This document shows, piece after piece, positions 22,701 through 34,460 of a stretch of DNA of 64,000 nt. How positions within the stretch are numbered: position 1 is the first letter of the stretch; every line of letters starts with the position of its first letter. The stretch comes from Laccaria trichodermophora. Lineage: Eukaryota; Basidiomycota; Agaricomycetes; Agaricales; Hydnangiaceae. The position numbers and the translations under genes are program-made. The notes beneath the pieces are model-generated. The model did no database searches and was not told where the DNA came from. It saw only the letters and a program-made list of their open reading frames with translations. Location of the stretch: assembly GCA_018417955.1 (NCBI GenBank), contig JACTVC010000015.1, positions 645,862 through 709,861 on the forward strand, read 5' to 3'.

Positions 22701-25339
22701 TTAGAGCAGTTAAAGACCTTCGACACAGGATCTGGGGAATCCATTTTCGGATTGACATCGACGCAAAGTTTCTGATTGAAATGGTGAAGCAGCCGGACCT
22801 TCCAAATGCGCCCATGACCTGCTGGATTTCTTATATCGCTCTTTTTGACTATGAAATGCACCATGTTCCTGCCCAATCTCACGCAGCAGTTGATGGCTTA
22901 TCCCGACGGAAGCGTACTCCCGAGGACTCAGAGGATGAGGATGCCGAGGACTTTCTAGATAAATTTATTGGTTCAGCTCAAGTCAAATCCCCTCTTTCTT
23001 TCGCGACGCTTGCTAATTTTTTATCTTCCCAATCGCTTCACACTTTCCGGCCAACACGCCTTGACAAGAGTTTCTTTGAAGACCTCTTATTGACGATGTG
23101 AAGGACTCCTCACACACCGTACGCTTCGTTTCGCACTACGTCCGTCGCGGACGACCTTTCGATTCTCAACGTTGTGGACCTGACGCCTCCTTGGGCTGAG
23201 GAACTTCAAAGAATTAGGCAAGCTCATTACAACCCTTCAGAGAAGGATACTCGAGATGGATCGCTTGTTAAGTATTCTCTCCTTTCTGTAGCTGATGACT
23301 TTTCATACACAGGATCGGAATTCGAGTATCGAAGAATCTGTGTCCCTACTATGGTGGAGTGTACATTAGGAGGGGAAACTTTTGCAATCGAAGTCCAACA
23401 GTACCCTCGAGCCTATATGTCCACGTTAAAAGAAGGTGCGTCTCCACCATCATTGACTGACCAATCAGCTCTACCAGGAATTCCGGACCCAACACTTTGA
23501 ACGGACAACAGGACGAACTATGAAGAAGTGCCCCCTCTCACAGACGTTACATGCGCCACACATTCCTTTGGTGTTAAAGACAAAGACTCACCCGAAATGT
23601 GGCAGGAAATTGTTACATACCTCAAGACGGACGTTATGCCTTCACGCTGCGAGAACGCCGGGGAACGGAAATCGTTTATTCGGAAGACAAAGAACTTTTT
23701 TCTTCATGACAGGGATCGCTTGTGGAAAATCGAGCCCAAAGGGAAGATTCCTTGTTTAGTTGTCCTTGACGTTGACCGCCGCTCAGCCTTAATAGCCGAG
23801 GTGCACAATGATGTAGGTCATCGAGGGCGCGACGCAACATACAAGACCCTTTCAGAACATTTCTTCTGGCCGAATATGTACGACCAAATCGCCTATTTCG
23901 TCCGCTCCTGCAACGTTTGTCAACTACAATCGAAAACTCGGCCTATTGTCGCTTTTAGTCCCACCTGGAACTCTGGGATTCTTCAAAGATTCGACTTGGA
24001 CACCGTGCACATGCCTGATGGTTTCGGCGGTATGAAGTATTTGTTGCAAGCTACTGACCCTTCTATTTCGTGGGTAGAGGCTCGAGCAGTTCGGCGGGCA
24101 AGCTCTGAATCTTGGGCGAAGTTCTTGTACGAAGAAGTGTACTGTCGATTCGGGTGTATCCTGCTCTGCCTTATTGACGGTGGCTCAGAATTCAAAGGCG
24201 CGGTGGAGATCCTGTTCAAACAATATGGCATCGTTGCCATCGTGTCGTCTCCGTATCATCCAGAGGGGAACGGCCATTCAGAACGTTCTCATCAGACATT
24301 GGTAAATTCAATTTTTAGGGCTTGCGGAAAGGACGCTTCTCGTTGGCCGCTATACGTGCACGCTGGTCTTTGGGCTATGCGTTGCTCGACTTCTCGAGTC
24401 ACTGGGTATCCTCCTTATTTCCTATTGTATGGCCGTCGCCCGTTCTTCGCTTTTGACTTCGCAGATAAAACCTGGGACTCTCTTGATTGGCATAGCGTCG
24501 CCTCCACCGAAGATCTTCTAGCACTGCGAATGCAACAGATCCTTCGACGGGACAAGAAGCTTGTTCTGGCAATGGAACAGCAGAAGAAAGTTCGTCAACA
24601 GGCTGTTGATGATTTTAATCGTAAGCACACACATTATCTGTCTTCTGGGACTTTTGTTTTGGGGACGTGGGTTCTTCTACATGAGACTTGGTTGGACGCT
24701 CAGATGGGAAACAAAGGCGCGTTGAGGTGGACTGGTCCATACATCGTTCACCGTCAGTTGCGCGACACAACGTATCAATTACGAGAGTTGGATGGTACTG
24801 TGATGCGAGGATCAGTTGCAGCTAACCGTTTGAAGATTTTCTATTATCGTGAAGACCACCAGACAGTTCGCAGTGTTCAACAAGCAGAATTCGCCTTACA
24901 TGCCGCCGCGGTTTCGTCATCGTCAGCACACGCTGCCACAGTCATTGGGACGCTTAATCAAGATCTCCTGGTAACCCCACCATATCCAGTTTCAGTGAAG
25001 ATTGGAGAATCGTCTCTCCCGGACAACCGCTCTCTAGTCTATCTTCCAACAATCACTCCTTCTGTGTTTACGTCAGACCACCTCCATAGCCGTTATCACC
25101 CTTCCATTGTCGAATTTGAACCAAACGACCTCAACCCTGTCCGATATATTTGCTACACCGCTTCTTCGTCCATTTTTCCAGGTCACATTCATGAAACTCT
25201 ACTTGAAAAGTCAAATATTCGCGACCTCGAGACTTGGGCTCTTGCTGTTCTCCCTTTGCGCTGAGTTTTCTTTTTTTTCATTTTCTGTTGAACCAGATCC
25301 CGAAACGACGGGGGCATTGTTTTAAATTTTCTCCTTATT

Positions 25340-26271
25340 TGTGGAAGTGCAGAGTGGTTCACTCACAGCACTTCCGTTATGTTTTTATTCTTCATGCGCG
25401 TTGGTTTTGACGGTTTTATTTTTATTTTTTTTGTCTCTTTTACTTTTATAGGTTATAAAGAAGAAGTTCAAATGTTCAAAATCGATTCTTTTCGTTGTGC
25501 GCTCGTACACGTCGAAGAGTGACTCTCTGGGGACAATGACATCATCGTCGGCTAATCTGCAATCTACGGAAGATCGGCTTAGAATTCTCTTCTTTGTACG
25601 CCCTGATTTTATTTTTCTTCTTTTCATTTATTTTTAATTTGTTTACTTATGACAAACTCTCTTGAGTTCAATGTTGAGCCTTAGGACTGGACGGTAGGGT
25701 TGAAGCGTCGACAGCTGTGAAGCCCACACTGAGAGGGTGGTCGCGTTCGTAAATAGGCCTCTCTCAGCATCGATTAGCTCCCCGAGTTATTCCCAGTCCA
25801 ACGGTTCGGCGGAAGGACTTGACGGGATGCGTCAAAAACTATTTTTACTTTTATTCTTTCGAAGTCTTCTTTTCTTTATAACTTTTTTGGACAGGCAGCA
25901 CACGAGTACGTGCAGATGCCTTGTGATTGTTGTTTTTGTATTTAAGGTGTCCTCCCACCTTGCGAATGGAGCTTTATCCTTTTCCCTCCAAGTACTTTCT
26001 CTCCCTAAGATTTCAAGATTTTCAAGTGCTCACAAGTACGACGACCTTGAAAGACTTCAAGATTCTCTTTTACTCGCCATACGCTCCCACACCACCATCT
26101 ACAAGAAGTTTACACGATACGCCCCTGAACGTGTACTCACACACTTAGACACTAAGTGCCCTTTTTCACCGTTCCTTTGTTCCTTTTTCTCCCATTCCTT
26201 TCTCTCCCCTCTTTATTTTGGTAGACGACCAGTTATTCCGTTTCTCACTGTCGAACTTTCGTTCTTCCACA
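25340..26271 (+). repeat. 3' LTR of the Ty3/gypsy element
   Basis: 932 bp, the same length as the 5' LTR, no indels noticed by eye. CG dinucleotides in one copy repeatedly correspond to TG or CA in the other. Confidence 0.92.
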
Positions 26272-26950
26272 CCTCCTTGCTCAAATCTGGTTGACAGTGC
26301 AGTTGCAAGTTTGTTGAGAGAGCTGGATCGATTGGGATGGGATGGTAGTCATAGCTCAAGAGCTTGCCTGTGCAGAGAAATTGCTTCATCAAGATCAACT
26401 TGCTGACCTCCATGCTTAAATTGGGTTGACAGGGCAGTTGCAAGATTGTTGAGAGAGATAGATCAATCAGGATGGGGTGAAAGTCGGAGCTCAAGAGCTT
26501 GCCTGTGCAGAGAAATCACTTCTTCAAGATCACTTTGCTGATTTGCTTGGTCAAATCAGGTTGACAGTGCATTTGCAAGTTTGTTAAGAGACCTGGATCA
26601 ATTGGGATGGGATGGTGGTCGTAGCTCAAGAGCTTGCCTGTGCAAAGAAATTGCTTCATCAAGATCAACTTGCTGACCTCCATGCTTAAATCGGGTTGAC
26701 AGTGCAAAAGCAAGATTGTTGAGGGAGCTAGATCGATTGGGATGGGGTGGAAGGAAGAGCTCAAGAGCTTGTCTGTGCACAGAAATGGCTTCATCAAGAT
26801 CACTTTGCTGACCTCCTTGCTGAAATTTGGTCAACAGTGCATTTGCAAGATTGTTGAGAGAGTTGGATCGATTGGGATGAGGTGGAAGGAAGAGCACAAG
26901 AGCTTGCCTGTGCAGAGAAATGGCTTCATCAAGGTCACTTTGCTGACTGA
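26272..26950 (-). pseudogene. TPR-CHAT protein, 5' part (TPR repeats), displaced by retrotransposon
   Basis: About five 135-bp units, read on the minus strand, encode the same 45-residue TPR repeat found at 11856-12700. Rejoining 12700 to 26276 across the target duplication restores a continuous repeat unit, so these are the upstream half of the same gene. The first usable codons near 26950 follow a likely intron; the true start is further right and was not located (a candidate 5' region is 26950-27240). The frame carries three TGA codons at 26598-26600, 26556-26558 and 26463-26465, all at positions where sister repeats have CGA. TPR units of this type are superhelical protein-interaction scaffolds. 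Confidence 0.8.
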
Positions 26951-27422
26951 TTTCAGATACATTGTTCTTGCCATCATTAATGAACTTCTGCAGTATATGT
27001 CATTATAATCACAATCTTGGGAAGTGAGACAATGTCATTTACTTACATTGGTAGTGATGGTGTTCCTATCAATGTCTGTTGTGCATCTAGCTGGGCTGAT
27101 ACCTGTGACCTGCTCTTCATTAGCCTATTGTGATGCATTGAATGTCATAAAGGACGTACTAGGTGAGGGCTCTCCTGTGCACTGGCTTCGGTACGGTCAC
27201 TTCCTCCACAGGCTGGGGTCTGAATGAGTATTGTTAACAATCACAAACAATATCTCTCTAATTCATGATGCGAACGTGAGCTCCCACGATATGAGATCCT
27301 AGCTCTTAGATGGAAGGCGCATCTGATTTGTTTGACTCCGGCATGGTGACGAGATGTTGTAGAGGTTGATTAAGGCTTGTCGATCGAAAAAGAGGTTTCG
27401 CACAAGTTGGCTGAGTTGAGAG
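26951..27422. other. Upstream region of the TPR-CHAT gene, no gene assigned
   Basis: Possibly 5' exon and promoter of the minus-strand TPR-CHAT gene. No protein similarity recognised. Confidence 0.35.
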
Positions 27423-28851
27423 TGGGGTTGCCCAATCCTTGGTAAGCGTCATGACCAGTGACATGCCCTGTGACAGTGTCACATAGCCAATTTCTTGAGA
27501 CATTGGGTTTGTGCTTTCCACATCTCCATTTCAAAAGTTTTTTTGTGAGGAGTTTAATAATATAAGGTGCATGCATCCACTGAGAGAATTTTGTATGTAA
27601 TAATTGTATTTATTACACCAAAAATGCGAAATCATCCTGTTCTCCCTGCCAAAAATGGCCCTCTAGAGTATATAGAGCATATCTTCTCAACCACAACAGC
27701 TATGAGTATGATTGGCACACGAATTTTGCTTAGAATTTGATTTCAAATCAATCCTTCAGAGCAGAACTTTTATTTTCATCTTTCTTAGTGAGATATACCC
27801 TAAAATTAGGCACTTTAACAGGTTTAATGGTCTTAAATAAAAATTCCGAACTGAAGAGGTTGTAGACCCAAGGTTTTAGACCATTTTCGCTCTGCAAAGC
27901 TAGTTCTGAATTGCATTTCTTGTGAAATTATGGCCATACCAGTCAGAAGGCGAAATATGCGGAGTGCAGCCACTGATCTCAGGTCAAACAAGCCTTATAA
28001 TACTTACACATTTGGATAGAGATTATTTATGCAATTCCGGTGCATTTTTTTATATGTAAATCGGTGGAGAAATGACTGAGCTACGTTGTTTACAAGTTTG
28101 AGCCGTCTGGAAAAGCACCTGTCAACCAAATTGGGAATGTGCCTATTTTTGGCAACCACTTTTCCAGACGGCTCAAACTTGTAAACAACGTAGCTCAGTC
28201 ATTTCTCCACCGATTTACATATAAAAAAATGCACCGGAATTGCATAAATAATCTCTATCCAAATGTGTAAGTATTATAAGGCTTGTTTGACCTGAGATCA
28301 GTGGCTGCACTCCGCATATTTCGCCTTCTGACTGGTATGGCCATAATTTCACAAGAAATGCAATTCAGAACTAGCTTTGCAGAGCGAAAATGGTCTAAAA
28401 CCTTGGGTCTACAACCTCTTCAGCTCGGAATTTTTATTTAAGACCATTAAACCTGTTAAAGTGCCTAATTTTAGGGTATATCTCACTAAGAAAGATGAAA
28501 ATAAAAGTTCTGCTCTGAAGGATTGATTTGAAATCAAATTCTAAGCAAAATTCGTGTGCCAATCATACTCATAGCTGTTGTGGTTGAGAAGATATGCTCT
28601 ATATACTCTAGAGGGCCATTTTTGGCAGGGAGAACAGGATGATTTCGCATTTTTGGTGTAATAAATACAATTATTACATACAAAATTCTCTCAGTGGATG
28701 CATGCACCTTATATTATTAAACTCCTCACAAAAAAACTTTTGAAATGGAGATGTGGAAAGCACAAACCCAATGTCTCAAGAAATTGGCTATGTGACACTG
28801 TCACAGGGCATGTCACTGGTCATGACGCTTACCAAGGATTGGGCAACCCCA
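27423..28851. mobile_element. Foldback element, 1.43 kb, 7-bp target duplication
   Basis: Inverted repeat with arms 27423-28114 and 28160-28851 (coordinates sum to 56274) and a 45-bp loop. Arms look identical except for at least one base (about 27848 against 28426). Ends are TGGGGTTGCCCAATCC. TTGAGAG flanks both sides (27416-27422 and 28852-28858). No coding capacity. It lies between the TPR gene 5' region and the decayed NF-X1 gene. Confidence 0.85.
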
Positions 28852-28915
28852 TTGAGAGAGACGTTGTCCTGGTGACAGATGTCACGGGCTCAGCTTTGAA
28901 CGTTCCTATCATGCA

Positions 28916-30950
28916 ATGGCGCTTCCAGACGCTGTGAATGATGCACTTTCCTCTCAAAAAGACCAGCCAAAACCACAGCAATTGGAACCTTGCATCAGAA
29001 TAGCCGTCATCCTGAGACAGCCAATCAATCCAGGACAACTGCCACCGCCAAATTTGGTGGCAAGCTTACTCGAGGACCGAGACGCGACCAGCCGACAAAT
29101 ACAAGACCTGCTCGCGGAGACGGCGATTGGCGCTGTCCAGGCTGTCAATTCAGATAAGGATCGGTGCCAAAAGGCTATCAGTACATTTAAATTCATCTTT
29201 CACGTATTTCCTAAACTAATTACATGGTTCAAGGCGTTTCTGCAACTCGACGAACCCCATTTTTGCGGTGGTTCGTGTTCTAGCATTCGTGAGAGTAGGT
29301 GTGGGCACGCCTGCCCCCTACAATGCCACCCTGGTCCTTGTCCCCCATGCCAACTTGAGGTCGCAACGCGGCTGTAGTGCTACTACCCACGCAAGAAGAT
29401 CCCTTGATCCCGTTGTGGGACCGATGGGAAGGGAAAGGGCGAAGCGAAACGGGATCTTATCTGCGGGAACGTCTGTGGACGGACATTGGGGGCGTGGTAA
29501 GCAAACTTGCGCAGCGTTTTGCCACGACGACCGCGCTGTGTGGGTGAACTAGTCGACTGTCTCGTGGAAGAAGTCCGTGGATTGGGAGGTTTGGTTGCGA
29601 CGTCTGTGCCAGGTTCTTCAACTGTGGCATCTACAAATGCGAGAAACAATGTCGCCATCCTTCTCCTCAACCATCCGAATGCCCACCCTCCCCATCTCAT
29701 GCCGCCCACTGTCCTTGTGGGAAGGGCACCATCGCGCCGTCTCCCTCCGCTGAGGCTGAGAGATCTTCGCCGCACATACACTCTGCTGAGATCCCTTCCC
29801 TTCCCTTCCCCAATTCGAAACCCAGGCCCTACCTACCATGCACCGTGCAGATGTGAGGGGACGACGCGCAGTCTTCCCTGCCAACAAATCCACAACAGCG
29901 GCCCTACTAACCACCCAGCAGAAGAGAGCGAGATCCTCTGCGATCGCCCACGCATAGCTCTCCGATGTCGTAGGGTGTGTTGTCTCGTTAGCTTTTACCT
30001 CAGTTGAGAAGGGAAAGAAACGCGTTATGCTAGGGGAGGGAGATGGACATGGGATTGGGGAAGAGCCGGGGATTGCACGAGTCTGAGTCGATCTGCGACA
30101 AGATTGTGTGAACCACCGGTGTGAAGAAAGGGATCATAGGCGTGGGTGTCCGCCTTGTCTTAGGGGTTTGTTTGACGAGGTGTGTGTTCATGTTCGTTCC
30201 ATTGGTTCTGGAAGTGTGCTCATGTGGGTCATCTGATATGTAGATGGCTCGTTTCTGGTGGTCAAACCCCCCATAGCGTGCGGAACTCAAATTTGCTGCC
30301 ATTACCTGTGCTCAAGGCCGCCTCCACCCTGTGGGCACTCAGAGACCACGCATTCGTGTCATGACGATTCTTTCCCGTGTCCTCCGTGTCCGTTCTTGAC
30401 TAGCAAGCAGTGTATTGGGGGAAGAAGATTGTGGCTAATGTGAGGTGTTTGTTGGAGGGGGTTTCATATAGGATTGTGTGGATAGTTTGTGTCTTTTCGC
30501 TTTCGTCCTCCGAATTTCCGGGCTTATTTTATTTTATCAGGTTGTTGGCTTCTAGATTCCATCTATGCAAGAGCCTTTGTCATGCTGGTAATTGTGGGCC
30601 TTGCACGGAACCCTGTGGTGAACATCGTAAACTCTGGTAAGCCTCCGTTTTTTTCATTCCCTTTCATATCTAAACTCAATCCCTCCGCAGTTCACCTAAC
30701 CAACACCCATGGACCCAACCCTGCCACGCCCCCTCCCATGGCCCGAAACCGAACTATGCATGGCTACAGTAATGCTCACCTGCCCCTCTGAGCGAATGTG
30801 GTCGACAAGCTTCACCTACCTCAGGACACCAACACGCTCCGCCGAAGTATACCTCCGAATGCCAGATTGTGAAACGGAATGCGCAGCTGGTTTATGCACC
30901 GGGTACCAGGACTGACGCGAAGGATAAGGCTGGGGGATTAAGGACCATGA
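28916..30950 (+). pseudogene. NF-X1-type zinc-finger protein, decayed by frameshifts
   Basis: Plus-strand fragments in changing frames match NF-X1/FAP1-type zinc-finger proteins, nuclear regulators with repeated C-x(1-6)-H-x-C-x3-C-x(3-4)-(H/C) modules. Visible pieces in order: CGHACPLQCHPGPCPPC (29300-29350), CGNVCGRTLG (29460-29490), CAAFCHD after a frameshift (29508), FFNCGIYKCEKQCRHPSP (29613-29665), HCPCGKGT (29710), ACGTQICCHYLCSRPPPPCGH (30276-30340), CPPCPFLTSKQC (30378-30412), LCKSLCHAGNCGPCTEPCG (30565-30620), and a terminal ECQIVKRNAQL segment (30856-30888) resembling the family's KRNARLAEAL motif. Several shifts are not explained by introns and there are stops near 29375 and 29404. 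The leading ORF part (28916-29230) is not recognised and may be another gene fragment. Confidence 0.72.
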
Positions 30951-32486
30951 GCAGGTCGTAGCGTTTGGGAGGGGTAATGCTCTTGCCTAGTACGTTGGGT
31001 TTGACTTGATTGTAGTCAAACTTTCGCATGTGTCTGCTACGTGCGTTTTCTTCGATTGTTTTTGTGTGGTAGCTCAAGCCTGAGTGTTTGAATAGACTCT
31101 ATAGAGGCGCCTGGCGGTGGAGTTGCACTTGTGGGAGCCATGTCGCGATATCACGTCTGTTTTCTTCTGTATTCTATTTCATGCTCTGACATTCTTCCCT
31201 TGGGTAGGCTGTTACACACGACAAACTAAAATTATCTCGTCTTAAACAGCACATCGAGCCAACAGGCTCGCGTTTCTGCCTCTCCTCGTTTCTCAAATAA
31301 TGTACGTTATCTTTCTTTCCTCTCCATCTCCTGCGCCCGTAGCTAACAATCACTGCATAGGTATATATGCCCTAGTGACAATCAGTGTCCCTCCACCCTC
31401 CGCACCGCTTCCTTACCTAGTCAACTCAATCACTCCTCCAGGTCCAGTAGCATTCTGGTACCAGGTTAGGTTGCGGAGAGCCAAATTTCCGTTCCGCCGA
31501 ATCTGATCCATTCGAGAACCACGGAATGAACGCGAACTGTCTCGGAAGATGGGACGACAGTGGGTTGTGGCGTATCGACCAACTCCCGAGATAAGTTTTG
31601 GAACAAGGAATGGGAGGGGATTGGTATGTTCATTTTCTTCCGGTTTTTTCCCTTTTTGCAGTTTCGTTGTTTCTTTCGGGTGTCCTTGTGGTTTCCCTGT
31701 CATCATCTCAGGCTAGCCTTTTTGTCTTCATGTCTTATACTTTTGCTCTTTTTCTGTTTCTTTTTCTTGCGGTGCCATTTCTCGTTTTCGGAAAATGCTG
31801 ATGCGTGTTCATTCTAGCTGGAGATTAGAAAATCAAAAGGAGGAGAAGAAGTGGGAGTGCGTAACAATGATGATGCTATCTCAAGCTTGTTGATATCGTG
31901 CTAGCCGCGGCGAAACATTGAGGTCGAGACTGTGAACGTTGGGGAGGTTCATCCTCCAAGGGTGTATAATGGCCGACTAGGCCACATTCGGTCAGTTCAT
32001 GCAAGGACCTGTCCGTTGGTTGCAAAGTGAGGGTGACTGTCGATGACATCAGAGTTTACCATGGCGCCAAGCCCTAGGCTCCGTCGCTCCAGTTGTTGTA
32101 GCCTTTCAAATGGAAAATACTGACTGCTTGAGCTCATCCGTGTTTTGCTTCTGACAAGGCTTTCGGACAATTTTCTGGTGCATGGTTAGAACGTTCGTTG
32201 AAATTAAAGCCATGAAGTTTGCGTCCATTCACCGGAGTGATTGAATGAGGCGACGGATCAAGCTCGTGGGAAATAATTACGGATCTCCGGGAGGTGATCA
32301 CAATTTGTCAACGATTTTCTTGGATTGTGCTTTACTTTGGCTTTACTCTTACGCGTTGACCGCTCGCATCGTACTCACTGCCCGACATACGACGAATATA
32401 AGGCGGGTCACGATGGTCGCCTTTTCCACATATTCTACCCGCTTTTTTCTTTCTATTCCTTTCCCGACACCCTTCGTTAGCTCTCC
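30951..32486. other. Intergenic region, no gene recognised
   Basis: About 1.5 kb between the NF-X1 remnant and the first transporter. Short open stretches (31300-31506, 31560-31817) have no recognised family. The last 100 bp before 32487 are pyrimidine-rich, as expected for a fungal promoter/leader. Confidence 0.4.
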
Positions 32487-34460
32487 ATGCCTTCTGAGCC
32501 CTTCGAAGCCGAGTTCGTCTACCCGCCCGCCCTCTCACCCGACCAAGAAGAGGAATACCGCCAGCTAGATCGGGAAGGTCCCCTTACATCTCCACTATCA
32601 CGCCATTCGACCCATGGTACAGCTACATATGTCGGGACAGGTGACGACATCGTGAACGTCAAATCGCTCGAGAAAGAACGGAAGAACGAGGGATACCATA
32701 TTGTTACCTTTGAGGAAGGGAAGCATGAGAATCCCAGAGAGTGGGGATTGGGCCGCAAGTGGTTCGTTTCTCGTTCTTATCTCTTTTTTGAGACAAACGA
32801 CTGACGGTTATTTAAAGGTTTATCACACTTGCCACCTCATTTCTTTGTCTCGCTGTTGCGATTGGCAGTTCCATCGTTACGGGAGAGTGAGTCCATATGT
32901 TCGTGATACTTGCCATTCTGTTTATTAATGGCGAATGTAGCATCGCAGGGCCGACAAGGGACCTTCACATTAAACAGGAGATCACCAATCTCACTGTGAC
33001 ATGCTTCGTCATGGGATTCGGTCTTGGGTCCGTATCGCTCTTTCACTGCGATCTTTGACATCGCTGATCCGTTTCCCCCTCAGCCCTCTGTTCCTCGCAC
33101 CACTATCAGAAGTATTTGGCCGTCGGCCGATCTATTGCATCAGTCTTTTCCTGTACTTCATCTTCACCCTCCCAAGCGCTCTTGCGAAGAACGCCGCAAC
33201 TCTTGTAGTCGCCCGTATGATCGCAGGCCTTGCGGCCTCCGCCCCCATGTGTAACGTCGGCGGAACCATCGCAGACGTTTGGGAGATTGAAAACCGTGGG
33301 GCTCCAATGGCCATATTCTCTGGAACCATTTTGTACGTCACCTTCATCGTTTCTATAGTCGAGTCTTGTTAAACTTTGAACTACTGTAGCCTTGGCCCTT
33401 GTATCGGACCCATGATCGGCGGATGGATTGGTCAAAGGGCTGGTTGGCGCTGGCTTTACTGGGTCCTATTCATCTTCGTTGGCTGCTCCTTCATTTTTAC
33501 ACTTTTCATGCCCGAAACTTTGGCACCCGTTCTCCTCCGTCGAAAGGCCGCAAAACTGCGAAAGGAAACTGGAGACGACAAGTATCGCACTCTTGAGGAG
33601 CTTGAAAAGAAGCCCTTCGCGCAGACCATCAAAATCGCACTTATCCGTCCTTTCATTATGATCTTTACGGAGCCCATCATCATCTTCATGTCGATCTGTA
33701 TGTCAATCCTCATTCTTCTCTCTTGGAACTTTTATCTGATTTCTTGCCCCGTAGATCTGTCATTCGTGTACAGCCTGCTGTACCTTCTGTTCTTCGCCTT
33801 CCCCATCGCCTTTGCCGAGATTCGTGGCTTTGGCTTGGGTATGACTGGTATCACTTTCGTCAGCATTATGATCGGCATCATCATCGCTCTCGCCATGGTG
33901 CCCGTTCAAGAAAAGGTGTACACCAACGCGACAAGGGATGGTTCTTTCCCCGAAGCGCGGTTATACCCCATGATGCTGGGTGCACCGTAAGTAAAACATC
34001 ACCCTATTCCACAAACAACAAAAAACCCGCTCACTCCTCTTTCCTCAGAATCCTTCCCATAGCACTATTCATCTTCGCATGGACAGGTGCCTATGCCCAC
34101 GTCCACTGGATGGGACCCATCATGTCCGGCGTCATATTCGGGTTCGCCATGATCCTCCTCTACGTCTCCGCAAACTCCTACATCATCGATTCGTACTCAT
34201 CCTACGCGGCCTCTGCCATCGCCGCCAAAACCCTCATGCGCTCCGAGATCGGGGCGATGGTGCCGTTGTTCGTCACGCCCATGTTTCATAATATGGGCTT
34301 TCAGTGGGCTGGTTTTCTGTTGGCGATGCTGAGTGTGCTTATTGGGCCGATCCCGTTTGTGTTTTATATTTATGGAGGACGGATCCGCGCGAGGAGCCAG
34401 AAGGCTTCTAAAGCCCAACGGGGGAGTGGGGATCATGAGAAGGCGGATATTGGACATTGA
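32487..34460 (+). CDS. MFS transporter 1 (DHA1-type drug/polyamine:H+ antiporter-like)
   Basis: Seven exons: 32487-32761, 32818-32886, 32941-33027, 33084-33332, 33390-33697, 33755-33986, 34049-34460; all introns GT-AG and in frame, 543 residues. An acidic cytoplasmic N-terminus of about 90 residues precedes 12 predicted membrane helices. The loop between helices 2 and 3 reads LSEVFGRRP, the MFS signature. GGTIADVWEIENRGAPMA and GPCIGPMIGGWIGQRAGWRW follow in helices 4-5. A charged central loop (RRKAAKLRKETGDDKYRTLEE region) separates the two halves, and LYVSANSYIIDSY lies in helix 10. This architecture is that of fungal DHA1 multidrug/polyamine transporters of the plasma membrane; the substrate cannot be read from sequence. 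A close paralogue is at 40388-42236. Confidence 0.9.

Larger units (their letters stand above)
16519..25264 (+). pseudogene. Retrotransposon pol (RT-RNase H-integrase), interrupted
   Basis: The open frame starts at the ATG overlapping the gag stop. The RT palm follows (KPKGGIRLVADVQELN near 17250, FVDD catalytic motif near 17571). The nested element interrupts at 17864 and the frame resumes at 22305 in the RT/RNase H connection. RNase H follows (YSQPKLELYG near 22670). Integrase has an HHCC zinc finger (23806-23925) and the D,D,E triad in FDLDTVH (near 23990), LIDGGSEF (near 24171) and HPEGNGHSER (near 24257). The frame contains TGA at 17167-17169, 23099-23101 and 23498-23500; on either side it continues in register. 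No chromodomain is obvious at the C-terminus. The copy cannot make a full pol product, but the protein-level motifs are well preserved, so it is not very old. Confidence 0.88.
12701..26271 (+). mobile_element. Ty3/gypsy LTR retrotransposon (decayed) with nested insertion
   Basis: Two 932-bp direct repeats (12701-13632 and 25340-26271) begin TGTGGAAG and end CTTCCACA. The insertion site is inside the TPR repeats. ACCTC precedes the 5' LTR (12696-12700), and ACCTC overlaps the last A at the 3' junction (26271-26275), giving a 4-5 bp target duplication. The interior encodes gag-protease (13919-16522) and pol with RT, RNase H and integrase in that order, which is the Ty3/gypsy arrangement. Pol is broken by three in-frame TGA codons and by a 4.4-kb element at 17864-22297. 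Without that insert the element would be about 9.1 kb. A GACGGGGGCA tract near 25305 is a candidate polypurine tract, though about 30 bp from the LTR. Confidence 0.92.

Noticed and set aside
17167..23500. TGA codons in pol as programmed readthrough or reassigned codons
   Set aside because: The same pattern occurs in unrelated TPR, CHAT and F-box genes, and intact genes here use TGA as a normal stop; CpG decay explains all cases more simply.
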